From the NCBI GenBank assembly GCA_027621405.1, contig JAQCBT010000005.1, forward strand, positions 124,001 through 188,000: a stretch of 64,000 bases of DNA, written 5' to 3'. The DNA comes from Pseudomonadota bacterium (GTDB taxonomy: Bacteria > Pseudomonadota > Gammaproteobacteria > Pseudomonadales > Pseudohongiellaceae). Below, piece after piece: positions 19,019 through 29,051 of the stretch (position 1 is its first letter; every line of letters starts with the position of its first letter). Below the pieces are notes generated by a model that searched no databases, was not told the origin of the DNA, and saw only the letters and a program-made list of their open reading frames with translations. The position numbers were made by a program, and so were the translations under genes.

Positions 19019-20140
19019 ATGACTGAACTCATCAAGGCGGACTCCTTCGCCGATCTTCTTCGTAACAGGACAGCATTGCTGGATGTACGCTCACCCGTTG
19101 AATTTCAGCGGGGAGCCCTGCCCACGGCCACAAACATCCCGTTGCTCACCGACCCCCAGCGCCAACGAATCGGAACCTGCTATCGCCAGCAGGGCCGAGA
19201 GGCAGCCATTGCCCTTGGCTATGAATTGGTGGACGAGATTGCCAGGGAGAGCCTGCTGCATCAATGGCGGGAATTCATCGCACAGAATTCCAGTGCTGCC
19301 CTGTATTGTTGGCGTGGTGGCTTGCGTTCCTCCACAGTTCAGCAATGGCTGGCCGATCATGGCATCCACATTCCCCGCATTGATGGCGGCTTCAAGGCCC
19401 TGCGCCACTTCCTGCTGGAGACGATCACCGACCTGGCGTCCGGAGAAAACCTGGTGATCGTGGCTGGCAAGACCGGCAGCGGCAAGACTCATTTCATCAA
19501 TGACCTGGGGAACAGTCTCGACCTGGAGGGACTGGCCAATCACCGCGGTTCTGCCTTCGGCAAACGGGTCGTCCCGCAGCCGGCCCAGATCGATTTCGAG
19601 AATGCCCTCGGGGTCGATCTGCTCCACCTGGATTGGTCAGATCACCGCCGGGTTGTGCTGGAAGACGAGAGCCGTGCGATCGGATCCCGATGCAAAAGGG
19701 GTGAGTTGCATCAACGCATGCTGCAGTCTCCCATCGCCATGCTTGAGGAGACCCTGCAGCAGCGCATCGATACCATTCACCTGGACTACATCCAGTCAAA
19801 TTATCAGGACTTCAGGAACAGCGCGCCCGAGCAGGCTGAAGAATTGTTTGCCGAATCCCTGACCGATGCCCTGTTTCGTATCCGCAAACGCCTCGGCCTG
19901 GAGCGCTACCAGCGCATCAGCCTGATACTGGAAGACGCGCTGCGACAACAACGCAATGGCCAGGGCATCGACGCCCACCGCAACTGGATCGAGGAACTAC
20001 TCACGGACTATTACGATCCCATGTATGAGTACCAGTTGCAGAAGAAATCTTCACGCATCGTGTTCCGGGGCAACCGCGAAGAGACCCGACGCTGGATTCA
20101 GTCCGTGACCGGTGAGCGCGCAAAGGGAGAACAAATATAA
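19019..20140 (+). CDS. mnmH: tRNA 2-selenouridine synthase
   Basis: MnmH (SelU/YbbB) replaces sulfur by selenium at the wobble 2-thiouridine of certain tRNAs, using selenophosphate. From the ATG at 19019 the protein has 373 residues: a rhodanese domain (LLDVRSPVEFQRGALPTATN near 20-40; active Cys97 in YCWRGGLRS, the same number as in E. coli, which supports this start over the GTG at 18977) and a P-loop domain with GKTGSGKT near 150. Its presence implies selenophosphate synthetase (SelD) elsewhere. The ribosome site is poor. It is followed within 5 nt by the AddB-like gene. Confidence 0.94.
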   Translation: MTELIKADSFADLLRNRTALLDVRSPVEFQRGALPTATNIPLLTDPQRQRIGTCYRQQGREAAIALGYELVDEIARESLLHQWREFIAQNSSAALYCWRGGLRSSTVQQWLADHGIHIPRIDGGFKALRHFLLETITDLASGENLVIVAGKTGSGKTHFINDLGNSLDLEGLANHRGSAFGKRVVPQPAQIDFENALGVDLLHLDWSDHRRVVLEDESRAIGSRCKRGELHQRMLQSPIAMLEETLQQRIDTIHLDYIQSNYQDFRNSAPEQAEELFAESLTDALFRIRKRLGLERYQRISLILEDALRQQRNGQGIDAHRNWIEELLTDYYDPMYEYQLQKKSSRIVFRGNREETRRWIQSVTGERAKGEQI

Positions 20141-20144
20141 GCCG

Positions 20145-22886
20145 ATGCCGGTGAATCGACTCAACATAGACGCCATCGAGCAATCCCTGTCCCGTGGTGC
20201 CACCGTGCTGGTGCCCACCAACCGACTACGGGATATCGTGAGCCATGCCTATGCCGATCGGCAGACCAGCGTTTACCGGACACCTCAGGTACTGGGTATC
20301 GATGTCTGGATCACCAGGCTGTGGCAACAGGCCGGCGCAATGGGCATCGCCCCCTACCGCCAGATACAGGCGCTCTCCAGCAGCGAAGAGATATTCATCT
20401 GGATAGAGATCATCGAGCAGTCGCTGGAGGAACTACCGCTGCTGAATCCGGAAGAGACAGCGAATACGGTGAGCCGTGCCTACCAGCTCATGAAGCAGTG
20501 GCGACTGGACCAGGATCATTTGCAGGCGCTGGAATCCTACCGGGTCATACCGGACATAGCGGCCTTCCTCGACTGGTCTGCACGCTTCGAACGACTCTGC
20601 CAGCAACGCGCGGTCGCCAGTCTCTCCGATTGCCTGGTACAAATTAACGCCGATCTCGGGGCTGGAGTGCAATTACCCCTGGCAGAGGAAATCCTGTTAC
20701 TCAATTTCTACGAACCACCACCGCTTTATGCCGAGCTGTTTGCGAAACTGAATAGCCATACGACCCTGGGCAGCTATCTGTATCGGTATCCTGATGCGCG
20801 GGTGACCGGCAAGCGTTATGAATTCCCCAGCCAGCGCGATGAATTTACTTATATCGCACACTGGGCCAGATCGCGACTCGCCGAAAACAAGCAGGCCCAC
20901 ATCGGCATTATCGGCGCATTGAATGAGAAGCAGAGGACACAGCTTCATCATGTGCTGTCCAACACCCTGGAAGATCACTTCCAGATTCAATTCGATACCA
21001 CTCACACCCGTTTCAATACCAGCCACAGTACCCGCAACCTGACTCAGGAAGCTGTGATACATGACGCCTTCCTGATTCTGGATCTGCTCAGGGAAGAACA
21101 GGTCAGCGAAAACCTGTGTCGACTGTTACGCTCACCCTTCTTCCTGGCCTCTAGCGGTGAAACCAGGCAGCGCCATGCGCTTGAGAAGTATATGCGCAGG
21201 AACCTCTCCGACCGTTGCCTTGCGCACGAAGTCAGCAGGATAGCGCAGCGCGCGGACAAGGATTATTCCTGCCCTGCTCTCGCCCGCGCCCTGTTGGCAA
21301 CAAGAGAGCATGCTCGTCGAACCGGCAGATGGGAATCCCCGCGTACCTGGGCGCGACTCTTCAGCTCTGTTCTGCAGGAGTTTGACTGGCCTGGCGAGCG
21401 ACTCACGCCACCCCAGATTCAACTCCTGAAACGCTGGGACGAAGCACTGGAACGCCTGGCCGGACTTGGTGCAGTAACTGGCAAGCTTGATCTCGGCAAG
21501 GCCATCGCCTGTCTTAGGAACCTCTGCGTACGCAGTCGCCAGACCCAGGCCTTCGACAACAGGTGCCAGATATCACAGTACAGACTGGAAGAAGCCGCCG
21601 GCCTCAGCTTCGACTACGTGTGGATACTCAACTGTAACGACCAGGTCTGGCCGCCATCGGTGAAGGCGAATCCCTTTCTTCCCTACAGCCTGCAGAGGGA
21701 CCAGAAGATGCCCGGTTCCCATAGCGATGTTCAACACAGCATGGCCAGCGTCACCTTCGAGATGCTGTGCAATTCTGTCGTCAGCGAACTTTGTGCCAGT
21801 CATCACATCAGCGATGGCGACCAGGAGTTCCGGCCCAGCAGCTTTAGCGTCGGTTTTCAACTGGAAGCACCGGATCAGGCTATCGAACAACTCATACGAG
21901 ATTCGGCCCGGACTGCAGCGAACAAGCCACTGCACACTGTAACGGACAGCGAGTTTGTCCCCCTGCAGGCAGACTCGCAGAGCCTCGGCGGACACCAGGT
22001 CCTGAGCGACCAATCCAGCTGCCCGTTCCGTGCCTTCGCCCTGCACCGACTGCAGGCAGATCCACTCGAACCCTTTGCCAGTGGTCTCAGCAAGATGGCT
22101 CGGGGCAGTGCGATGCATCGAGCGCTGGAGTACCTGTATCAACAACTCAACAGTGGCCAGCAACTACAGCAGATGAGTGATGAAGCGCTCGAAGAGCTCT
22201 GTCATAACGCGGCGAACGAAGCCATCGGCTGGTTAAGAACACACCACAGTCGCCTGATGACTCCCCGCTTCGAAAGGATCGAACATGATCGGACTCGGTT
22301 GCAGCTGAAGCGATTCCTGAGTTCGGCAGACGCCGAACAGGGTCGTGCCGATTTTCAGGTCCTGGGACGGGAAGAACGTCACCAGTGGCAATACGAGGGT
22401 ATGCATTTCAATCTGGTGATCGATCGTATCGACCAATTGGCCGATGGCAGCCTGGCGGTTATCGACTACAAGACTGGCAAATCAGCTCCTGGTAATAGCT
22501 CCTGGCTGGATGAACGCCCGGAGGACCTGCAACTCCCCTTCTACTACACGGTGATGAGCAGACAGCAGCCGGCACCGGTCAACGCGGTGGCAATCGCCCA
22601 TCTCAATGCCGCGAAGATCGGTTACAGCGGACTGGCTGCCGACCTGGCATTCCATGCCCGCATCAAACCCAGTGCCGATGATCGCTATGTAAAGAAAGAC
22701 TGGGCCGAACTGGCCATCGAGTTCCCGACCAAGGTGGAAACCATCGCCAGCGAGTTCAAGGCGGGATGTGCCGTTGTCGATCCAGTGAACGGCAAACTCA
22801 CCTGTCGCTATTGCGCACTGGAAAACTTGTGCCGCATCGATGAGTTAAGCAAGAGCGAAATCGACGATGGGGAGAGCCTGTCATGA
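20145..22886 (+). CDS. AddB-like PD-(D/E)XK nuclease, probable DNA repair protein
   Basis: The 913-residue protein is of the family seen next to UvrD-like helicases in many Gammaproteobacteria, with inactivated helicase-like N-terminal regions and a C-terminal nuclease. The nuclease motif is DRIDQLADGSLAVIDYKTGKS near 765-790. A cysteine before the nuclease (QSSCPFRAFA, near 625) and CRYCALENLC near 890 are placed like the Fe-S cluster ligands of AddB. I use the ATG at 20145 (MPVNRLNIDA); the frame opens at a GTG inside mnmH (20112). Its stop overlaps the next ATG (ATGA), so both subunits are coupled. A role in double-strand break end processing is by analogy to AddAB. Confidence 0.87.
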   Translation: MPVNRLNIDAIEQSLSRGATVLVPTNRLRDIVSHAYADRQTSVYRTPQVLGIDVWITRLWQQAGAMGIAPYRQIQALSSSEEIFIWIEIIEQSLEELPLLNPEETANTVSRAYQLMKQWRLDQDHLQALESYRVIPDIAAFLDWSARFERLCQQRAVASLSDCLVQINADLGAGVQLPLAEEILLLNFYEPPPLYAELFAKLNSHTTLGSYLYRYPDARVTGKRYEFPSQRDEFTYIAHWARSRLAENKQAHIGIIGALNEKQRTQLHHVLSNTLEDHFQIQFDTTHTRFNTSHSTRNLTQEAVIHDAFLILDLLREEQVSENLCRLLRSPFFLASSGETRQRHALEKYMRRNLSDRCLAHEVSRIAQRADKDYSCPALARALLATREHARRTGRWESPRTWARLFSSVLQEFDWPGERLTPPQIQLLKRWDEALERLAGLGAVTGKLDLGKAIACLRNLCVRSRQTQAFDNRCQISQYRLEEAAGLSFDYVWILNCNDQVWPPSVKANPFLPYSLQRDQKMPGSHSDVQHSMASVTFEMLCNSVVSELCASHHISDGDQEFRPSSFSVGFQLEAPDQAIEQLIRDSARTAANKPLHTVTDSEFVPLQADSQSLGGHQVLSDQSSCPFRAFALHRLQADPLEPFASGLSKMARGSAMHRALEYLYQQLNSGQQLQQMSDEALEELCHNAANEAIGWLRTHHSRLMTPRFERIEHDRTRLQLKRFLSSADAEQGRADFQVLGREERHQWQYEGMHFNLVIDRIDQLADGSLAVIDYKTGKSAPGNSSWLDERPEDLQLPFYYTVMSRQQPAPVNAVAIAHLNAAKIGYSGLAADLAFHARIKPSADDRYVKKDWAELAIEFPTKVETIASEFKAGCAVVDPVNGKLTCRYCALENLCRIDELSKSEIDDGESLS

Positions 22887-25800
22887 AGCAGTTGTTACCT
22901 GATCATGCCGCGCGCGAGCAGGCACTGGATATTGCTGCCTCGTACATCGTGCAAGCCCCTGCGGGATCTGGCAAGACCGAGTTGCTTACCTTGAGGTACC
23001 TGAAACTGCTGGCGATCTGCAGACAGCCTGAGGAAGTGCTGGCCATCACCTTTACCCGCAAGGCGGCAAGCGAGATGCGCGATCGGGTCATCAAGGTGCT
23101 GAACTGGGCCCAACAGTGCCTGCTGGGCGCTGCCCGCGCCGATGACGCGATTACCGAACTCAGGCTGGCTATCGCTTCCACGGTCTTGCAGGCGAACGAG
23201 CAGAACGGCTGGCGCCTGCTAGATAATCCGGGACGCATGCGTATACAGACCATCGACAGCTTCTGTTTTTATCTCGCAAACCAGCTTCCTGTATTGTCCC
23301 AGGTCGGAGGCAATCCGGCAGTCACAGAACATGCGGAACCCGTGTTTCGGGAAGCGGCCAAGGCCACCCTGGCCCAGTTGGAAACCGATACGCCGCTGGC
23401 TGAGTCTATCGGTATCGTTCTGCGCCACCTGGACAATGACATCGCCACCGTAGAACAGCAGTTACTGAAACTGTTGTATCAGCGAGACCAGTGGGCCGGT
23501 TACATCCAAGCGATTACCAGCGATGACAGTGAGACCCGGCACTATTTAAAACTGGGGCTGGAAGAGCTGATCGCCGAATCCCTCTCCGACGTGCGAGAGC
23601 TGCTGGAAGGCGAAGAGTCCCTGATCGTAAAGCTGCTCAATTATTCAGCCAACAACAGAATTGAAGCTGGCGACCTGAATGACAGCCTGCGTACGATCCT
23701 GCCGCTCAGTGAATTGCCTGCGGCAGGTCACGAGCAACTTCCGGTATGGAATCTATTGCTATCCATCTTTCTCAGGAAAGACGGTGGCTGGCTGAAAGCA
23801 GCCAACAAGAATCACGGCTTCCCGCCGGGCGCGGAGAAAGACGAGCGCAAGGCGCTGGTCGAACGGCTGGAGGGCCATGATGAGCTGCTGCAGGCACTCA
23901 ACTACATCGCCCTGCTTCCCGATCCCAAACTGGACAGCAAGCAATGGCAATTCCAGGTCGCTCTCTGCCATGTGTTGCAGACGCTTAACCTGCAACTATT
24001 GCTGGCGTTCCGAAACTTTCGGGTGGTGGACTACACCCAGACGGGAGCTGCAGCCCTGCTGGCCCTGGGCGATACCGAGCAACCCACGGACCTGGCAATG
24101 GCCCTGGACAATGTCATTCAACACATACTGGTGGACGAATTCCAGGACACCTCACAATTGCAGCTGGAATTGTTAAAACGCCTTACCGCGGGCTGGACTC
24201 CGGACGATGGTCGCAGCCTGTTCCTGGTGGGCGACGCCATGCAGTCCTGCTACGGTTTCCGCAATGCCAACGTCGGCATCTACCTCGGTGTGCTGGAACA
24301 GGGTCTGGGAGACCTGACCCTGCAGCCGTTACAACTCAGCAGTAACTTTCGATCCCAGCGCCCGGTGGTGGAATGGGTGAACGAGGTATTCCAGACCGTG
24401 TTTCCCGTCCAGCCGAATATATCCCGCGGCGCAGTGCCCTATTCTGTGGCCGACATCATCCATGAAGGTACCGACAGCACCGGTGTAAGCGTCGAAGTCA
24501 TTCATTATGACGCCGAGCAGCGACTGCTCGCACAACTGGCCGAGGCGGACTGGATTGCCAACCGGGTTGTGCAACTGCGCAAGGATTTCCCGGGAGACAG
24601 CATCGCCATCCTGGTTCGAACCCGCGGACAGCTGGAAAACCTCGTCCCCTCCCTGCGCGCTGCCCAACTACAGTGGACGGCGACCGACATCGACAGGCTG
24701 GCCTCCCTGCCAGTGATCGCCGACCTGAGCAGCCTGGTTCGCATCATCCTCCATCCCGGTGACCGCCTGGCCTGGCTCGCCCTGTTGCGCGCACCCTGGT
24801 GCGGGCTCACCACAGCCGACCTGTTTGCCATCACCCAGGCGCAGGCAGACCAGCCCCTGTGGGAGACGATTCAGCAGTTCCGAGAAATACCCGGCCTGTC
24901 GGCAGATGCCAGGACCATGTTGCCGGGATTCGTCAACGCCATGACCTTCATCATGCACATGCGCTTCCGGGAGAGTCTGCGGCACTGCGTCGAGGCTGCC
25001 TGGACCCTGCTGCGCGGCGCCTCCTGTTGCCTGGACGAACTCGACGAGCAGAGCGTCAACAGGTTCTATGAACTGCTTGACGAGCAGGAGGTGGCAGGCG
25101 GCCTGGCCGATTATTTCCGCTTCGAAGAGATACTCGCTGAAGCCTTCGTCCCCAGCCCGGTAGATGCGGAGCTTGAAGGAGGGTTGCACCTGCTCACCAT
25201 GCACAAGGCCAAGGGGCTCGAATACGACCATGTATTGCTACCGGGGCTCAACCGTTCGCCACGCAGCGATGACAAACAACTCCTGATCTGGCACCAGAGA
25301 CTCAATCAGCACAACGAACAACGCCTGTTCCTGGCCGGGGTGACCGAGACCGGTTCCGAAGATACGCCTCTCTATCAACTGTTGCGCCACGAGCAGAAGA
25401 GCAAGAGCCTTCTGGAAAGTGCCAGGTTGCTCTATATAGCCGTCACCAGGGCCCGTAAGTCTGCCACTCTCTCGGCTATTCTAGGCCGGGACAAGGCTGG
25501 CGAAGTGAAGGATCCGGAGTCCAGTTCCCTGTTGAGCAGGATGTGGCCGGAACTCACTTCTCAGGACCGGGTGAGATTCACAAAACTCGAAGACTATCTC
25601 GAGACACACAGCATCGAGGCTGGGCAGGCATACAAGCAATTGCCCAGGCCTACCCCGCTGCAAAGATTCACGACTCCTGTCCAGTTGAGTAACGAGGAGC
25701 TCGAGATCATTGCCCGGCAAACCACGACCGACGGCGAAGAGGACTCCGACAGCGAACAGCAGGAAGATGCCGAACTGCAAAGCGTGGTGGGCACCCTGCT

Positions 25801-26299
25801 CCATGCCTGCCTCGAACACTATGTGCTGGCACCAGACCAGACTCGCTATATGGAAGAGCTTGGCAACATGCGCGACTACTGGACCCTGCAGCTGAGACAC
25901 CTGGACCTCGACGCCGCGCATCTGAATGCCACCCTCGATTACATCGAACAATCCTTCCAGAGCACGGTGCAGGAGCCTTCGCTGGGCTGGATCTTCGACC
26001 CTGCACAGGAAGACAGCGCCTGTGAACTACCCTTGAGCGCAGTCAGCCAGTCAGGATTCGTCAGCAACCATGTGCTGGACAGAAGCTTTATAGACGGTGA
26101 TGGCGTACGCTGGATTATCGACTACAAGTCGGGCCGACCGAGCAGGCATAGCAGCGAGGAAGATTTCATTCGTGAGCAACTGGCCCACCATGGACCGCAG
26201 CTCGCGAATTACAGGGCACTGTTTGCAGCCATGGAGAATCGTCCTGTAAGGACGGCGCTGTTGTTGACGTCCATTCCGCGACTGGTGGAAGTCGACTAG
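22883..26299 (+). CDS. AddA-like UvrD-family helicase with C-terminal nuclease domain
   Basis: The 1138-residue protein is an SF1A helicase: Walker A QAPAGSGKT at 24-32, motif Ia with TFTRKAASEM, motif II VDEFQDTSQ near 418, motif III GDAMQSCYGFR near 452, motif V LTMHKAKGLEYDHVLLPG near 770, motif VI AVTRARK near 855. The C-terminal PD-(D/E)XK nuclease has WIIDYKSGRPS near 1077. Together with the upstream nuclease it forms an AddAB-like helicase-nuclease that would resect DNA ends before RecA loading. It converges on hpt with only 3 nt between stops and no terminator in that gap. Confidence 0.92.
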   Translation: MKQLLPDHAAREQALDIAASYIVQAPAGSGKTELLTLRYLKLLAICRQPEEVLAITFTRKAASEMRDRVIKVLNWAQQCLLGAARADDAITELRLAIASTVLQANEQNGWRLLDNPGRMRIQTIDSFCFYLANQLPVLSQVGGNPAVTEHAEPVFREAAKATLAQLETDTPLAESIGIVLRHLDNDIATVEQQLLKLLYQRDQWAGYIQAITSDDSETRHYLKLGLEELIAESLSDVRELLEGEESLIVKLLNYSANNRIEAGDLNDSLRTILPLSELPAAGHEQLPVWNLLLSIFLRKDGGWLKAANKNHGFPPGAEKDERKALVERLEGHDELLQALNYIALLPDPKLDSKQWQFQVALCHVLQTLNLQLLLAFRNFRVVDYTQTGAAALLALGDTEQPTDLAMALDNVIQHILVDEFQDTSQLQLELLKRLTAGWTPDDGRSLFLVGDAMQSCYGFRNANVGIYLGVLEQGLGDLTLQPLQLSSNFRSQRPVVEWVNEVFQTVFPVQPNISRGAVPYSVADIIHEGTDSTGVSVEVIHYDAEQRLLAQLAEADWIANRVVQLRKDFPGDSIAILVRTRGQLENLVPSLRAAQLQWTATDIDRLASLPVIADLSSLVRIILHPGDRLAWLALLRAPWCGLTTADLFAITQAQADQPLWETIQQFREIPGLSADARTMLPGFVNAMTFIMHMRFRESLRHCVEAAWTLLRGASCCLDELDEQSVNRFYELLDEQEVAGGLADYFRFEEILAEAFVPSPVDAELEGGLHLLTMHKAKGLEYDHVLLPGLNRSPRSDDKQLLIWHQRLNQHNEQRLFLAGVTETGSEDTPLYQLLRHEQKSKSLLESARLLYIAVTRARKSATLSAILGRDKAGEVKDPESSSLLSRMWPELTSQDRVRFTKLEDYLETHSIEAGQAYKQLPRPTPLQRFTTPVQLSNEELEIIARQTTTDGEEDSDSEQQEDAELQSVVGTLLHACLEHYVLAPDQTRYMEELGNMRDYWTLQLRHLDLDAAHLNATLDYIEQSFQSTVQEPSLGWIFDPAQEDSACELPLSAVSQSGFVSNHVLDRSFIDGDGVRWIIDYKSGRPSRHSSEEDFIREQLAHHGPQLANYRALFAAMENRPVRTALLLTSIPRLVEVD

Positions 26300-26302
26300 G
26301 TC

Positions 26303-26857
26303 TTAGTCACAGTCCCTGGGGTCGGCTGCGAAGATACCCGGCGCATTGCGCAGGTAGCCCTTGAAGTCCATGCCATAGCCATAAACGTAAAGATCCTCAA
26401 CTTCCAGGCCAACGAAATCGGCCTTCACGCCAGGTGTCTTCCTGTCGTGCAGCTTGTCCACCAACACCGCCACCGCCATCCGGGAAGGATTCAGCTCTTT
26501 CACATGATCGATGATTGCGGCCAGGGTCGCACCTTCGTCCAGTATGTCGTCCAGTATCACTACCGCGCGACCGGACAGGTCCAGCTGGGGATGACGCTTC
26601 CATTCCAGGTCGCTACCCCGCGTACGATCCCTGTAGCGAGTGGCGTGCAGGTAATCGATCTGCAGGGGAAAATTGAGACGGGTTGCCAGCTTGCCGGTCA
26701 TGATCAGACCACCATTCATCACACATAACAGCACGGGGTCAGCATCACCGAACGCGGCACCGATTTCTGCGGCCAGCCGGTCCAGCGCCGCTTCTACCTT
26801 GGCCTCATTATAGAGACACCTGGCCCTCTCCTGTACACCCTTGAAATCTTCCAGCAT
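26303..26857 (-). CDS. hpt: Hypoxanthine(-guanine) phosphoribosyltransferase
   Basis: This enzyme salvages hypoxanthine (and to varying degree guanine) with PRPP to give IMP or GMP. The 184-residue protein has the type I PRTase fold with the PRPP motif VVILDDILDEGATL near 94-107 and the base-binding end VEDLYVYGYGMDFKGYLRN. It is the last gene of nagZ-mscS-hpt, 10 nt after the channel gene. The closest matches by pattern are the hypoxanthine-guanine types of Pseudomonas and relatives, 185 residues long. Confidence 0.93.
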   Translation of the reverse strand: MLEDFKGVQERARCLYNEAKVEAALDRLAAEIGAAFGDADPVLLCVMNGGLIMTGKLATRLNFPLQIDYLHATRYRDRTRGSDLEWKRHPQLDLSGRAVVILDDILDEGATLAAIIDHVKELNPSRMAVAVLVDKLHDRKTPGVKADFVGLEVEDLYVYGYGMDFKGYLRNAPGIFAADPRDCD

Positions 26858-26867
26858 GGAACGGCTA

Positions 26868-27998
26868 CTAACCCGGCTCTGGACGCAGTACTTCTAGACC
26901 ATCCAGGGTGGTGGTCGGGAAGGCGAAGTCTGCTCCGTGCCTGTGAACAATCTCCACGATCTTCAGCAGGATATCCTGCTTGATCTCATGAAACTGAATC
27001 CAGTTCGTGGTCCGGGTGAAGGTATAAATAAAGAAATCCAGGGACGAGGCGCCATAGCCATTGAAGTTCACGATCAGGGTCTGGTTGGTATCGATCGCCT
27101 CGTGGTTTTGCAGCATGGCTTTCACGTCGGCGACGATGACCCCCATCTTCTCGGAATCCTGGTAGCGAATGCCGATCGTCTCCTTGATGCGACGATTGCT
27201 CATGCGGCTGGGGTTCTCCAGCGCGAGCTTGTTGAAGATGGAGTTGGGAATGTACAACGGCCGCTTGTCAAAGGTACGCACCACAGTGAGCCGCCAGCCG
27301 ATAGTCTCCACTGTGCCCTCGATCTCCCGGTCCGGGGAACGAATCCAGTCACCAATGGCGAATGGCCGATCGAGATAGATCATGAGACCGCCAAAGAAAT
27401 TGGACAGTAGATCCTGGGCAGCGAAACCTACTGCGATACCACCCACACCGCCGAAGGCCAGCAAGGCGGTGATTTCGATGCCGAATGTGGGTAAGGCGAC
27501 GAGCGCGCCAGATATGATGACCGACAGTCGCAACAGCTTGGCCAGGGCATGCAATGTGGTGGCATCTAGGGTGGACTCATCCTTTGCCGCGCCATCGTTT
27601 ATGCGTTCCAGCAACCTGGCTTCGCCCAGGGAAATGAAACGCACCAGGAAATACATGATGAGGAAGATGAAGGTGAGCTGACGGATGATGCTCAGGTTCT
27701 GTATGGAGAACAACTCGGAATCGATATAGCCTTCGCTGATATCGACGGCCCACAACAACCCCATGATGAGGATGAACCAGCTGATGGGTTTATAGGCTGC
27801 ATCAAACAGCGCGTCGTCCCACAGATTAGTGGTCTTGGCAAATTGCCGTTGCAACACACCCAGCAGACGCAGGGCAACATAGCGACCGAACAGGGTCAGG
27901 GTGACAACGGCGAACAGCTCGATGCCCCACCCCATACTTCCCATGTTGTCGAGGGCCAGGGCTTGCTCCAGCCTCTCCAGCGTAGGTACTTCATCCAT
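26868..27998 (-). CDS. MscS-family mechanosensitive ion channel
   Basis: This 376-residue inner-membrane protein has about four N-terminal helices (roughly 22-175), the pore-lining TM3 (ITALLAFGGVGGIAVGFAAQDLLSNFFGG, near 178-206) with the glycine/alanine packing typical of MscS, and a cytoplasmic beta domain (GDWIRSPDREIEGTVETIGWRLT) with a vestibule region. It would release solutes on osmotic downshock. It resembles the larger MscS-like proteins more than E. coli MscS (286 residues). It lies 18 nt after nagZ. Confidence 0.9.
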   Translation of the reverse strand: MDEVPTLERLEQALALDNMGSMGWGIELFAVVTLTLFGRYVALRLLGVLQRQFAKTTNLWDDALFDAAYKPISWFILIMGLLWAVDISEGYIDSELFSIQNLSIIRQLTFIFLIMYFLVRFISLGEARLLERINDGAAKDESTLDATTLHALAKLLRLSVIISGALVALPTFGIEITALLAFGGVGGIAVGFAAQDLLSNFFGGLMIYLDRPFAIGDWIRSPDREIEGTVETIGWRLTVVRTFDKRPLYIPNSIFNKLALENPSRMSNRRIKETIGIRYQDSEKMGVIVADVKAMLQNHEAIDTNQTLIVNFNGYGASSLDFFIYTFTRTTNWIQFHEIKQDILLKIVEIVHRHGADFAFPTTTLDGLEVLRPEPG

Positions 27999-28016
27999 CG
28001 ATAGTGCCTCCGGGTC

Positions 28017-29051
28017 CTAACTCTGCAAGACCTGGAGTTCGAGGAGCGCCTCGTTCCAGGAATCGCTATTGTACAGGTTTGCCAGCCCGGGTCGGGGAGT
28101 CCCGTGCAGATTGGCCAGGCGATGATTGCCTGGATGCTGGCAAGCCTCCAGATAGTCGGCGATAGCCAGCGCCGCGTCCCGATCATTGCAGGCCAGTACC
28201 ATATCGCAGCCTGCTGCAAGCGCCTTCTCGGCCCGTTGCACTGGGTCACCACTGGCATGGGCGGCCACCATACTCAGGTCATCGCTAAACACGACACCTT
28301 CGAAGCCGAGCTGCGTGCGTAATTTTTCCTGAATCCAGATCGTTGAGAAACCGGCACTCTCCGCGTCTATCTGCGGGTAGACGACATGGGCAGGCATCAC
28401 TCCATCCAGTAAATTCACCAGGTTGGCGAAAACCTTGAAGTCGTTTTCCAGAATTTCTTCCGCGCTGCGTTCATCTCGCGGCAGGCTCACATGGGAGTCT
28501 GCCACCACCGTTCCATGACCCGGATAGTGCTTCCCGGTCGCGATCATGCCGGCCTCATGCATGCCTTCAATATAGGCTGTGGCCAGGTCACAGACTGCCG
28601 TCACGCTGTCCGTGAACGCCCGCTCTGCGATTACTTCCGATTCCGGGTTATACAGATCGAGCACCGGGGCAAAGCTGAAGTCGAGCCCGTGGTACAGAAT
28701 CTCGGAAGCCATGACCCAGCCATGCAGATGGGACAGCCGCCTGCCCTCTTCCGCGGATTCGGCATAGACTGAAGCAAGGCTGTGCAGTGGAGGCAGCTTC
28801 ACGAACCCCTCGCGGAAGCGTTGTACCCTGCCACCCTCCTGGTCAACGGCAAGCAACAGTTGCGGATTGCACTGACGTATTTCACTAACCAGTATGCGCA
28901 GTTGTTCCGGGTCAGTGTAATTCCTGCTGAACAGGATCACGCCGCCCACTACCGAACGAGCTAGCAATTGTCGCTCGTCGTCGCTCAATCGCAGACCCTC
29001 GACATCCAGCATGAGGGCACCGGGAGAATACTTCACGTCGTTAACTTTCAT
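28017..29051 (-). CDS. nagZ: Beta-N-acetylhexosaminidase, peptidoglycan recycling
   Basis: NagZ removes GlcNAc from anhydro-muropeptides in the cytoplasm. The ATG at 29051 (MKVNDVKYSPGALMLDVEGL) gives 344 residues; 14 more are open upstream without merit, and E. coli NagZ has 341. Glycoside hydrolase family 3 motifs are present: the KHYPGHGTVVADSHVSLP loop with the catalytic His (near 175-192) and VVFSDDLSM with the nucleophile Asp near 250. It leads the nagZ-mscS-hpt run. Typical and complete. Confidence 0.95.
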   Translation of the reverse strand: MKVNDVKYSPGALMLDVEGLRLSDDERQLLARSVVGGVILFSRNYTDPEQLRILVSEIRQCNPQLLLAVDQEGGRVQRFREGFVKLPPLHSLASVYAESAEEGRRLSHLHGWVMASEILYHGLDFSFAPVLDLYNPESEVIAERAFTDSVTAVCDLATAYIEGMHEAGMIATGKHYPGHGTVVADSHVSLPRDERSAEEILENDFKVFANLVNLLDGVMPAHVVYPQIDAESAGFSTIWIQEKLRTQLGFEGVVFSDDLSMVAAHASGDPVQRAEKALAAGCDMVLACNDRDAALAIADYLEACQHPGNHRLANLHGTPRPGLANLYNSDSWNEALLELQVLQS

